A stretch of DNA of 64,000 nt from Karstenula rhodostoma CBS 690.94. Taxonomy: Eukaryota > Ascomycota > Dothideomycetes > Pleosporales > Didymosphaeriaceae. The stretch is from positions 823,052 to 887,051 of the forward strand of contig MU001501.1 in NCBI GenBank assembly GCA_010093485.1. The letters run 5' to 3'. The notes below the pieces were generated by a model, which saw nothing but the letters and a program-made list of their open reading frames with translations, ran no database searches and had not been told where the DNA came from. The translations under genes were made by a program, and so were the position numbers. Every line of letters begins with the position of its first letter. Positions within the stretch are counted from its first letter, which is position 1. Below, one piece after another: positions 15,237 through 26,163 of the stretch.

Positions 15237-15600
15237 CTATAAATACTAAGGCGTCTTTATTTACTTAAGTAAAGGTAAATATACCTTATCTAAAAGTAGA
15301 AATATTCTATTACTTTTTTTACTATATAAACTAATACTACTTAATACCCTATATATACTTAAGATAGCTTAAATATATTAAATTTTTATAAAATTAGAAT
15401 ATATTTACTTTTTATTCTTATTATAAATACTAAGGCGCCTTTATAACTTACCTACTAAAGTAAAGGTAAATATACCTTACCTAAAAATAGAAATATTCTA
15501 TTACTTTTTTTACTATATAGACTAATACTACCTAATACCCTATATATATTTATAATAGTTTAAATAGGTTAAGTTTTTATAAATATAGAGCTCTTTTTCT
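15237..15600. repeat. Tandem direct duplication, unit about 185 bp
   Basis: Two adjacent copies start at 15,237 and 15,422, each beginning TATAAATACTAAGGCG. Both continue through the same order of words (TAAAGGTAAATATACCTTA, GAAATATTCTATTACTTTTT, ACTAATACTAC, AATACCCTATATATA). They differ by scattered changes and small indels. Both keep a GCG in otherwise mutated DNA. Confidence 0.8.
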
Positions 15601-15945
15601 AATTTATTACCTTTTACCTTTACTTTTTTCTAGTTTACTTTTACTTATATTATATATATATACTAAGTAAGCCTATTATATAATCTATATAAATATTATA
15701 GTTTCTACTCTTTTACCCTTTCTCTTCTTTACCTTAATACTATAAACTATTAACCCTCTTTAATTAATTCTACCTATAAATAATCTCTATAAGTTTACTA
15801 GTATAGTACTATATAAAAAGATTAAGCCTTTATACCCTATTAGTAGTAAAGGTAAGGGTAAGGCTAAGACTTAAAATAAATTAAGTATTAGTTCTAAATA
15901 TTAGCCCTATATTTATATATTATAGCTAGTCTATTTAGTTATTTA

Positions 15946-16500
15946 ATAGCTACTAAGACCCCTTATAAAACTATTATTTCTAGTTTACCTACTAAGACTT
16001 AGTAATCTACTCTAACTACTAGTAATATTAAGAAGCCTTACTACTATAAATTTAGTAGTAAGTATAGTACTAGTATTAGGCTAGTATTAGACTAATATTC
16101 TCTAGCTATAGCTCTTTATAAAATTTACTAGTTCTAAAAAAATACTAACCTATTTATCCCTAAGCTACTATTCTAGCGCCTAGTAAGGGAGGTAACTATT
16201 AATTATAGTATTTTCTACTCTACCTACTATACTCTCCCTAAGACTATTAATAAAGACTTAATTTATAGCTTTTACTTTTAGTCTAGTACTATTATAGCTC
16301 TTTAGAAAGCCTTTAAGGCCTTTTTAGTTTATTTTTTTAAGTATAAGTACTAGTTCTAGTATTAGACTCTATTATATTTATTAACTAAATTTAGATATAC
16401 TACTAGCCTATATCTATACTAAATATATTACTATTATAAAGTATAATATCTAGTATATTTACTAACTTACTAGAGTAATTAGTCCTTACTAAAATATACT
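15946..16500 (+). pseudogene. Histone H3-like gene relic, intron-containing, RIP-mutated
   Basis: Reading the plus strand through stops gives an H3-like protein in order. A Lys/Thr/Ser-rich tail starts near 15,946 and ends in KKPYYYKFS (16,030-16,056), which corresponds to H3 KKPHRYKPG. A consensus donor (A, then GTAAGT at 16,058) and an acceptor CTCTAG ending at 16,105 bound a 48-nt intron whose removal joins the frame as T-IALYKI, the counterpart of TVALREIR. Then come Q-KNTN, PKLLF and RLVRE (H3: QKST, RKLPFQRLVRE), a longer loop or second intron, F-SST-IAL-KA-KAFLV (H3: FQSSAIGALQE-EAYLV) and, near 16,392-16,450, IYTKYITI-KYNI (H3: IHAKRVTI-KKDI). FQSS favours an H3-type protein over CenH3, which usually has WQS, but the extra loop is CenH3-like. 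Codon changes are RIP-type throughout. Not functional as it stands. Confidence 0.75.
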
Positions 16501-17684
16501 ATTTTAGTTTATCTAGTACTAGGCTTATATATAAGTATTAGGCTAGGTATTAGAACTAATACCTCTATTTACTAATTATACTTTAGGGTACTTATATATA
16601 AAGAATAAAGTTTATAGTAGTAATAGATTTTTATTAATTAGGTTTTTAAGGAAAATACTACTCTCTAGGGTTTAGTAGGTAATTTAGTATTACCTTAATA
16701 GTAGTATAATACTAGGTAAAATATCTCTTTAGTATAGTTAGGTAGTTCTAGCCTATTTAGCCCTACTAATTATATTCTTTTAAATTCTTTTTTTTCTATA
16801 CTATAATTCTTATATAGTTACTATACACTTCCTCTTTTATTTTTATAGATAATAAGGGTTTATTATAAATATACTAATTTAGTTTATATAGATTAGTAAT
16901 ATATTTTAACTTACCCTATTACTATTACTATTACTATTAATACTATCTATCTATTATTATCTACCTATTATTACTATTAATATTATCTACTATTTCTTAC
17001 TTTATCTACTATTATAGGATAATTATTACCTACTCTATATTTATTAATTATATAGATTATTCTAACTTAATTATAATTACTTTTACTATAAAGTCTAGTT
17101 CCTTTTAGCCCTTAAAAACTATTATAATTATCTCTTACTACTTATATATAAAGTCCTTATTTTTAGCTAACTACTATAGTATTATCCTTATATAGTCTAG
17201 ATTAGTAATATTATATTAATAATACTATATATATATATATATAAGAAACTTACTAATAGACTCTATAATTATATAGTTTATAATTATAACTTATAGTATT
17301 TATATACTAGATTAATTATTATACTAATAGAGATTAACTTACTAGATAATATATTAAATTTTATAATATATATAGTTAGATATATCTAGATTACTAATAG
17401 ACTTATTACTAGTATATACTAGATTATATTTATTACTAAAAATTAGTTACTTACTATTATTAGTTATTTTAATAGAGATATAGTATAGATTTCTTTCTAT
17501 AAGAGCTAGCCTTTATATATAATACTATAAATTATTTATTACTAGTAGATAACCTCTCTTTTATATTCTTTTTTAAATTATAATATTATTAATATTTTAT
17601 AATATTCTTAATATTTCGTAACTTCTCTATAATTATATATTAGGTATTAGTAAATAAAGAGTATACTACTCTACTAATATTATA

Positions 17685-17724
17685 TAGTATTATAGTATTA
17701 TAGTATTATAGTATTATAGTATTA
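17685..17724. repeat. Microsatellite, five copies of TAGTATTA
   Basis: The 8-base unit TAGTATTA is repeated five times without interruption, inside the AT-rich block. Confidence 0.95.
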
Positions 17725-17896
17725 CTATATTATATAATATATATAAGTAGATTAATACTTAATTAATTAAGCCTAGTATTATAGGTATTCTTCTTTCTTT
17801 TTTATTATAAATAGTACTATCCTTTAGAGCTATTTAATAGAACTATATAGTATCTCTAGATCTTTTTTTATTACTAGGTAGTTATAATAGTAGCTT

Positions 17897-17902
<6 letters not shown>

Positions 17903-17928
<26 letters not shown>
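17903..17928. repeat. Poly(A) run of 26 bases
   Basis: An uninterrupted run of 26 A lies upstream of the hAT relic. It could be the tail of a retroposed copy on the plus strand or simple slippage; nothing nearby decides between them. Confidence 0.9.
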
Positions 17929-18130
17929 GCTATAATAGTAATTAGTAAGTAATCTATTCTAGTTTTCTAGTTCTACTTTATATAATATAGAGAAAGACCT
18001 ATAAAGGGTAATTTACTAAAAAAGTAAACTCTATTTTAATTTACTTTATATAAAATAGAATAAAGATTTTAATCTTTTTAAATAGTAGAAATTTAATAAG
18101 GAAGCTTATTCTTATTTTACTTAAATTATA

Positions 18131-18285
18131 AAGGATATTCTAGTAATACTAATTACTAAAGTTAGAGTAGAATATATTTTTAATTTAGTAAAAGATATAA
18201 TTAAGGATTAAAGATATAATTTTACTACTAGTATAATTTAAAAACTTTTAATACTTAAAAATACTATTACTTAAAAGATAGATAA
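18131..18285 (+). mobile_element. hAT transposase C-terminal (dimerisation) domain relic
   Basis: The plus-strand frame starting at 18,131 reads KDILVI-IT-VRVEYIFNL-KDIIKD-RYNFTTS with stops at former Arg/Gln codons. This matches the hAT C-terminal dimerisation domain (ILAIPATSA-VERIFN, then RRHNFTTSTI). The changes are RIP-type (Pro to Leu, Ala to Thr/Val, Gly to Arg). The upstream catalytic part should lie between about 17,000 and 18,130 but was not decoded. Confidence 0.75.
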
Positions 18286-19089
18286 TAACTTAAACTCTAA
18301 AGTTAGAAATAAAACTAATAAGAATAATAGTTAGTTTAAAAATTTATATAAGCTTCTAAGTAATATATATAAGTCTAAGCTATTAATATAAATAAATAGA
18401 GAAAAAGAAATAAAAGAAAAAAAAAATAAAAATTTTTTTAAGTAAAAAGTTATATAGAGTAGTTAAAGGGAAAGAATAGTCCCCCTATTATAAAAATACT
18501 AAAAACTATAGTAATATCTAGAGTAGTTATTACTATAATAAATAATTATAATAAATATATATATAAATTATTAAATTTAAAGTTAATTATAAATAATAAA
18601 AATAGAATTTTAATTTATATTTATTTATTATATAATATCTATTAATAGAATAATTTAGTTATTATATTATATAAGTAATTTAAATAAATATACTAATATT
18701 ATTTCTATCTATACTTTAACTACTTTTATTTAATTATAATCTATATTTTAACTACGTTTATTTTAATTCTAACTTATACTTTAACTACCTCTACTCTAAT
18801 CCCTATCTAGGGTCTATATAATTCTAATTTAATTTATACCTAAGTATAGATATACCTAACCTATTTACTAGTCTAATTTTAATTACTTTTATTTAATTAT
18901 AATTTATACTTTAATTACTTTTATTTTAACTTTAACTTATATTTTAACTACTTTTATTTTAACTCCTATCTAGGGTCTATATAATCCTAACCTAACCTAT
19001 ATCTAAATATAGATATATCTAATCTATTTACTAGTTTAGTATAGATAAAGTCTACTTCTCCTATAATAGATAGAAGTAATTAAATTTAA

Positions 19090-19782
19090 TATAAGTAGTA
19101 AGGTATATTATAAAAAGTTTTTTAGAAGAACTATATAGATATATATATTTATATATATTTATACCTATACTATCTAGAGTATATAGGTATACGTAGGTAT
19201 ATATAGATATATATAGGCGTGCTAGATTTATATAAAATCTCTATAAAAGAAAATTTCTTTATTCTTTAATAACTTTTATAATATTAAAGCTATAATTATA
19301 TTTTTTTAATAGATTTATAGAGAAATCCTTATATAATTTTATTTATTTAAAAAAGTCTATTTTATATTATATAATTACTTAATAATATAAAGAAAACTGT
19401 ATTTATTACTAATTTAAATATATATTATATAATATTATATTATATTTATATACTATTACTATTATATAATTATATTTTTAAATAATATTATTAAAAAGTC
19501 TATTAGTTATAGAGTTATTAATTTATATTTAAAATAAACTAGTTTTCTTTACTAAGTTACTAGTTTTTACCTATTCTAGTTCTTTAAATATATTATAAAA
19601 CTATATTTTTTATATTTTTAATATAATAAAACTTTATATTTTAGGTTAAAGTAGAATTCCTATATAGATTATATTATAAAAAGTTTTTACCTTACTAGTA
19701 TATATAAGTAGCTAGCGTAGTCCTATATACGCTTATATATAATTAAGTACCCTAGATATCTAGTATATACTAGCTAGCCCTA

Positions 19783-19817
<35 letters not shown>

Positions 19818-20835
19818 ATAGCCTATATATATTTATATAAATTAATAATATATTAGTAAGTAACTTAGTAAGTAAAAGAATAAAAAAAATATAAATTTAA
19901 AATTTTAAAGGCCTTACTACTATATAATAATATAATAGGTTAGTTATACTAGTAATATCTATAGAAATCCTACTTTAACCTAAAATAATAGGTTTTATTA
20001 TATTAAAAATATAAAAAATTTAGTTTTATAATATATTTAAAGAATTAAATTAAGTAAAAACTAGTAATTTAATATAGAAAACTAGTTTCTTTATTTACTT
20101 TATTAATAACTCTATTATTATAGAATAGTTTAAGAATTTTATTTAAAAATATAATTATATAATATATATAGATTATATTAATAATAAAATATTATATAAT
20201 ATATATTTAAACTAGCCCTAAATAGGCTATTTCTTATTTTATTAAATAATTATATAATAAAAAATATAATATTTTCTATTAATAAAATTATATAAGAGTT
20301 TCTCTATAAACCTATTAAAATATTATAATTATAGCTTTAATATTATAAAAGTTATTAAAGAATAAAGAAATTCTCTTTTATAGAGATTTTATATAAATCT
20401 AGTATACCTATATATACCTATATATACCTATATATACCTGTATACACCTATATACTCTAGATAGTATAGGTATAAATATATATAAATATATATATCTATA
20501 TAACTCTCCTAAAAAACTTTTTATAATATACTAGTATAACTAACCTATTATATTATTATATAGTAGTAAGGCCTTTAAAGCTTTAAATTTATAAATTTTT
20601 TATTTTTTTTACTTACTAAGCTACTTACTAATATATTATTAATTTATATAAATATATATAGACTATAGATATATATATATATATATATATATAAATATAG
20701 GGCTAGCTAGTATATACTAGATACTTAGGGCACTTAATTATATATAAGTATATATAGGACTACACTAGCTACCTATATATACTAGTAAGGTAAAAACGTT
20801 TTATAATATATCTAAAGAGCTAAAAGTACTAGAAT
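19090..20835. repeat. Nested inverted repeat of about 1.7 kb at the right end of the AT block
   Basis: An arm at about 19,090-19,680 matches the reverse complement of about 19,962-20,540. The spacer between them (about 19,680-19,962) matches the reverse complement of about 20,535-20,830. The layout is therefore L, S, rcL, rcS. The word TTATAAAAAGTTTTT or its complement marks the junctions near 19,112, 19,673, 20,510 and 20,797. Each spacer carries a (TA)n run (near 19,790-19,815 and 20,668-20,692). Arms differ by many small changes, as expected after independent RIP. It may be two opposed copies of one element or a foldback element. Confidence 0.75.
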
Positions 20836-20986
20836 AGAAATTTATAAATTTATAAATTTAATAAAGGTCTAAAGTTAAGCTTTAGGCCCTAAACTTATAT
20901 ACTTAGGGTAGCTAAACTAAGGGCTAAGGTATAAAGGATCCTATTAGGTGTAGCCTATTATAGAGTACGTTATTGAATTATACTAT

Positions 20987-22158
20987 TTACGGGCGATCTG
21001 GCCCAGTCCAACCACTCCGCTTTAGCCACTGCTCGAATGAGCTGGCAGTTAGGCCAAGCTCCTCAGCAGAACGATCTGCATGTGGATCAAGAGATCCGTA
21101 GGCGACTTTGCTCTCCGGAGCGACAGCAGCCCATTGCATCATCTGCATAGCGTCCTCTTTGAAGGCTGGGCCGACATACGGGGCCGTTAAATCGCCAAAC
21201 TCCTCAAATGTCGTTTGGGAATGGATGGCCCGTTTTCCGGTTACCCTCGTGAAGGTCTCCACCATCTCCCGTGGGGTGATTCGTGGGCTCATGGCGAGGT
21301 AGGTCTTGCCATGGGTCTGATCGACTCCCAAGGCGAATACCCCTACGATGAGACAAACAGCACACGTCAGGATATGTTCTCGGCTCATTCTCCCAATACT
21401 AGAATGGAACGCTAGACTTACTTGCGGCAAAAGACCCCATATCATACTCTGGATCTGTCCATTGGGCCACCTGGTCCGAAGGGATCGGATAGCAGAACCT
21501 GGTCACACCGTCCTCTATGAGAAGCGGGGAAAGTCAGCTTAGCTTCCTGTCATGTTTCGACGGAAAAGATCTCCTGGGTTGTGCGGGCGGCTATACCCTG
21601 GAGACGACAATACTGTCGCCGTTGTAGATTCGTGTAGAAGAAGCCCGGAATGAGAAAGGTGCCTCTTCCCGGCAGTTCTTCCCTGGCGATCTTCTCGACG
21701 GCATGCTTGTTGTCCATATGGAAGAGCTTGGGAAATCGGCCGGACGTGGCCTGGATCATGTCAGGTAGGCTGCTGAAAACAAAATGCTGAATGCTGCACT
21801 CTTTGGCGGCGCGAACAATGTTGCGGCCGGCATCGACTTCGTGCTGCATTGAGGCCTCATCGACGATCTCTTTGTCAGGGTGCGACTCGCTGGTGATGGC
21901 GAAGACTCCATAGGCGCCAGAAAAGGCCTTCCGCAGGGACTCGACGTCGTACACGTTAGCGGCGACCAGCTCCAAGCGGCCACCATCGGTTTTCTGACTG
22001 GCTAGGAGCTCCTGGGCCTTGGACGAGCCCGGGTTGCGGGTGCCAGCCCGGACAATCCACGACTTGGACTTGAGCAAGGCCCAAACAACACCACCGCCCT
22101 GTTGCCCGGTGGCTCCAAGGACGACGATGACTCTCGGACTGCTTGACAGTGTCGACAT
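20987..22158 (-). CDS. NmrA-like family NAD(P)-binding protein
   Basis: This is a Rossmann-fold protein of the NmrA/HSCARG group, atypical short-chain dehydrogenases that bind NAD(P) and often act as redox sensors or regulators; substrate unknown. Exons are 22,158-21,597, 21,514-21,422 and 21,342-20,987 (336 residues). Both introns have good GT...AG ends and preserve frame. The joined product keeps family landmarks: VIVVLGATGQQG (glycine-rich loop, residues about 10-21), SSLPD, the PGFFYTNLQ block, QEDG across the first junction, PSDQVAQWTDPEYDMG, FAARVFALGVDQTHGK across the second, and a C-terminal LKRSGWTGP. Length is normal. The stop codon lies only about 30 bp from the mutated AT block, so the gene borders heterochromatin-like DNA, yet its own base composition is normal and it looks intact. 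Confidence 0.88.
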
Positions 22159-24477
22159 ATTTATAACACAAGGAACTTCAGGTTCAAACTGATGACGGAC
22201 TGAGGATGTCGTATAGAGTCTCTTAGAGCAACTACATATTTAAACGACGAGGTCAGGGATGGCTGGGTGTGGCGGCTCTACAATCAGGTGAGGAGTGAAT
22301 TATAACTGGGCTCGATTACCAACTATTAGGCACAACTCGATTACCAATTATATTGTAGAGCTCGACGACGAATCATAATGCACTTCTCGGCGGCCGCTAC
22401 GTTCCGCACTTACTGTGGAAGTCGGCCGATGAAGCCGCTAAGCGAGCAGCTCGCCAAGCAGCCCGTAAAGCAGCAAACGACTTCAACAAACTAACAAACT
22501 CCCCAAAAGGGTCAGAAGAAGAGCTTCAGAGCTCGTACAAAGCCCGCACCAAAGAAATCTATCGTTACTGAATCGTGGTGGTGGTGCGCAGCCATATACT
22601 CGCCCAACAAGCCCACCACCGATTCAATCGATGTGGGCTCGATATTAAGTTGCCAGCCAAATATAAGTAGACAGAATATCGCAATACTCTTTCTAGATCG
22701 CAATCCCTAAGTATCTCATAACAATAGCTATTTCGTGCGGCTCTACAACCTCATCTTTGTGGTGGTTTTGGGGGGGGCGGATCAAGCATGTAGCCGTAGT
22801 CAGCCACCCCACCAAACCCGACGCGACACTCTGCACCATAGCTCTACAACAATAGAAGACAATAAGATAAGATCTTATAGGTAGCTACTCTAAATACTTG
22901 TGCATTGAGTCCGCTTCCGTCCTCGAACGTGACATTTTGTACACGATGGTGGCACGCGCTGACGTCCTGGGTTGTCTCACTCTCGTCACCCTCCGCGACT
23001 ACCCTTTCTGCCCCTGCAGCGTGCTGAGCCTGGAGAGCGCCTCCACGGCCTCTCGTACGTCGCTGGCGCTGACTACCTGGCGAATAGCTTAACTTGTTAG
23101 TCTCTGCGATTGCCGACGATATAGTTCTTGTACGTGCCGAGCCTGCTCAATAATATACTTCGGACAAATTGCTATTTAGTCCTAATATTTCGTTAAAAAA
23201 AAGTTAAAAAAAGAAGCCGTTCTTGGCTTGCTTGCAGGTATTATCTGCAGTTCTAAGTATAAAATAGAAGTGAGCACGAATAGAATAAAGCTTGTCTAGA
23301 GCGGATACGAAAAATAAAAACTATAATTCATAATTCTCAGAGGTCGATTCAAAGCACACCTCGATGGTGCTAATAATTGCTGTGCTCATATAAAGAGCCA
23401 TTTGCTGTACGACCGTGCAACAGCTATTACCACGGACCCGGTAGGGTACTTTCACCTTCATGCGAGCTTACGGAAACGCCATATGCGTTCCCAATGATCT
23501 CGAACACCCAGTAGCGCCTACCACAGACGTGTTAACCTACAAGCTCAGAAGGGAAACCATATGGCATAGAAGACATATGCACTAAAAAGCTCAGAAGTTA
23601 AGGGAAGCTGCGCAGTATTAGATAAATACTACAAGGGTGGCGGGAATTTAATCGAGGCAGTTGCGTACGAGCTGAGCAGCCTGCGATGCTGACGAGCTTC
23701 GATTTGGTCTTGGCGGCATAAAAGGCGTTAACATGTTAACGTACTGGATACTCGTCGCGATGGCTTGGCGGTGAAAGTCAGGTGGATGGCGTACATCGAA
23801 TATAGCAACGATCGCCGCTGTACTATGGTATAAAGCTAGTGAAGCAATGGCTTCTATTACAAAGTTTCGTCGGCACTTTACTACATGTAGGTGGCAGGTA
23901 ACTTAACCTTCGTAGTTAATATGCAGGTACGGTTGCGATCAGCTACATATTACAGATAGTGATTCCAAAGCCCGGATCTGTTTAGCACAGCTACATTAGA
24001 TACGGAAGACCGTTTGGGCCGTGTGTAGACCTTGTAGTGAACAAGCAACAAAGATAGATAACAAAGTATTGCAGAAGCAAGGCAATTGCGAGTGTTCTCG
24101 CTTGTATATATGCCTTAGAGCTACGCACCAGTGCTGCGTCAAACCTTCCAGCAGTAAGCTGATTTCGTCACTGGATATATAAAGGCGAGTACTTCTACCG
24201 CAAGGCCCAAAGTTGGTATGTTGCACGAATTTTGCTACACACGAAAGCCCAATAGAGCACCCACACGGCGAATACAAAATATATAACACTCAAAAAGCTA
24301 GTATGTTCTTGTCCTACTCTACTCATACACCATATTGATCCTGATACAGCAGGCCCCGCGGCGCATTAACGCTGACCAGGTGGAACCAAACTCATATACA
24401 ACCGCCCTCTCCCAGCAATGCACAGGTTATATAAAAGAGCACAACAGAGTTTAAAAAAATATGACATCGGACGCTAT
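22159..24477. other. 2.3-kb stretch without a convincing gene
   Basis: Base composition is mixed and there is no supportable long gene. A plus-strand frame of about 60 codons at 22,385-22,571 (ending at TGA) is Lys/Ala-rich with an AAKRAARQAARKAAN stretch and looks like the C-terminal scrap of a coding region, perhaps a transposon protein. A short GC-rich patch at 22,900-23,095 may be another scrap. A run of eight G sits near 22,770. The 97-codon minus frame at 23,996-24,289 has no family features and is probably chance. The last ~180 bases are presumably the 3' UTR of the KGD2 gene. Confidence 0.5.
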
Positions 24478-26163
24478 CTAACCAAGTAGCATCTTCCGGG
24501 GGTCCTCGATAAACTCCTTGATCTTCACGAGGAAGGTAACGGCCTCTCTTCCGTCGAGCAGGCGGTGATCATAGGTAAGGGCGAGGTACATCATCTGGGA
24601 ACACGTTAACACTTGGGACGCAACAGAAAAAAGGCTCGGGACAACTTACCGGACGAATTTCAACCTTGCCATTGATAGCAACGGGCTTGTCCTTGATTGC
24701 GTGCAGGCCGAGCACAGCAGTCTGGGGCAAGTTGATAATAGGCGTACCCATCAAGCTACCGAAGACGCCGCCGTTGCTGATGGTGAAGGTACCTCCAGCC
24801 ATATCCTCGATGGTGAGCTTGTTGTCCCTGGCCTTCTTGCCTAGATCCGCGATCGCCCGCTCGATCCCAACCATGTCCAATGACTCGGCGTTGCGAACGA
24901 CAGGAGTAACCAAGCCCTTCTCAGTAGCGACAGCTACAGAGATATCGACATAATCGCGGTAGACGATGGTATCGCCGCCGTTCGGGCCTTCGATGGAGGC
25001 GTTAACAGCAGGGACCTCCTTCATAGCGAGAATGCAAGCACGCGAGAATGCGGACATGAAGCCAAGCTTGACGCCCTGCTTTTTGAGGATCTCATCCTTG
25101 TAGAGCTTGCGGAACTCCATTATCGAAGACATGTCGACCTCGTTGAAGGTGGTAAGAGAGGCAGCCGTATTCTGCGACTGCTTCAAGCGCTCGGCAATGC
25201 GGAGACGCATACGGTTCATCTTCACACGGCGCTCCTCGCGAGCACCTGGTGCGGCTTGCTTCGGCTCGGACTCGCTCGACTTAGATGAAGTCGGCTTCTG
25301 TGGCGGGGGCGCGGATTTTGACTCTTGCTTTGGCTCAGGTTTCGACTCTTCCTTCTTGGGCTCGGGCTTCTTCTCCTCCTTTGGCTGCTCTTGCTGGCCC
25401 TGGGATTGAGACGAAGTCTCCTGCTCCTTTGGCGCAGGTTCCTTGGGCTCGTCCTTGGCCTCCTGCTTTTCACCACCCGAAGGCGCGCCGCCGAGCTCGA
25501 GCTTCACAAGGTCCTGCCCGACCTCAACAGTGTCCTCCTCGTTCACGAGGAACTCTTTGATGGTACCGGCTTCCGGGGCGTTGACGGATACGTCAATCTA
25601 GATTTGGTTAACACATGTATCTCGGTTTTCCGTGGTGACATACTTTGTCCGTCTCGATGGTCGCAATCTCCTCATCCTGCTCGACATAGTCGCCGACCTC
25701 TGATGCTTGTTATTTTTTTTTGTTTTTTTTTGTGTTGGACGCACAACGCTCACGTTTTGACCATTGCTTCAGGGTTCCCTCAGTGATGGACTCGGCCATC
25801 TGTGGCACCTTGACTACGGTAGTGTCGGCTGTGCGCGTGTTAGCTGTATCCGTGTGCATGTTCCTTGGACAGGCGCGGAGATGTGCACCATAACTTCGCG
25901 ACTGCGAGAAAAGAGCAACGCGCTGTGATGACGATTGGGCAGGCCGTCTGAGTAGGTTAGCATATGCTCGGCGATGCCAATGGCTGCACCAACCTTGAGA
26001 CCTGGTTCAGCAGACCGGATGACGTTGCTCGCGAGACGGCGGAGTAGCTGCGTGCCGTGAGGGACGCGGACAGGCGGATGGTTCTGGAGGACGTGCGAAG
26101 CAGCGGCTGCGATCGCAGCGGCGAGGAGGCTGCTAGGCGGCGAAGACACTGTTGGCCAGACAT
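24478..26163 (-). CDS. KGD2: Dihydrolipoyllysine succinyltransferase, E2 of 2-oxoglutarate dehydrogenase, mitochondrial
   Basis: E2 core of the 2-oxoglutarate dehydrogenase complex in the TCA cycle: it transfers succinyl from lipoyllysine to CoA in the mitochondrial matrix. Six exons: 26,163-25,994, 25,947-25,889, 25,828-25,754, 25,699-25,644, 25,597-24,650 and 24,594-24,478, giving 474 residues with all phases consistent. Residues 1 to about 75 form a Ser/Arg-rich mitochondrial presequence spread over two exons. The lipoyl domain starts at about 80 (KVPQMAES) with the lipoyl lysine in ETDK at K120, exactly at the end of exon 4. A Lys/Glu/Pro/Gln-rich linker covers about 165-230. The catalytic domain ends with [11 protein letters not shown], giving the expected His446 and Asp450. 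Intron 3 contains a T-rich tract (about 25,712-25,731). It is divergent from the complex I gene next door. Confidence 0.95.

Larger units (their letters stand above)
1..20960. repeat. AT-rich block saturated with RIP-type mutation
   Basis: The whole stretch is AT-rich. CpA and TpG dinucleotides are almost missing (none in the 300 bases I checked from 8,401 on), while TpA is very common. This is the expected result of repeat-induced point mutation, C:G to T:A at CpA on both strands, carried to saturation. Because TpG is lost, ATG is essentially absent, so the block has no normal open reading frames; frames are broken only by TAA and TAG. Reading through those stops reveals relics of a Ty3/Gypsy chromovirus, a Helitron-like element, a hAT element and a histone H3-like gene, listed separately. 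The stretches between them (roughly 1,800-2,390, 5,070-9,290, 13,470-15,236, 16,500-17,680 and 18,290-19,090) look like the same kind of mutated repeat DNA, but I could not assign them. A slightly less mutated patch with CAGG words lies near 7,110-7,230. The left edge is outside the window. Confidence 0.93.

Noticed and set aside
1..20960. Centromere or telomere
   Set aside because: No telomere repeat is seen, and nothing in the sequence distinguishes a centromere from ordinary RIP-mutated heterochromatin; CenH3 mapping would be needed.
22385..22571. Lys/Ala-rich frame as a gene of its own
   Set aside because: No start codon and too short and biased to assign; kept only as a note in the intergenic entry.
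23996..24289. 97-codon Cys-rich minus-strand frame
   Set aside because: No signal peptide, spacing pattern or family resemblance; probably chance.
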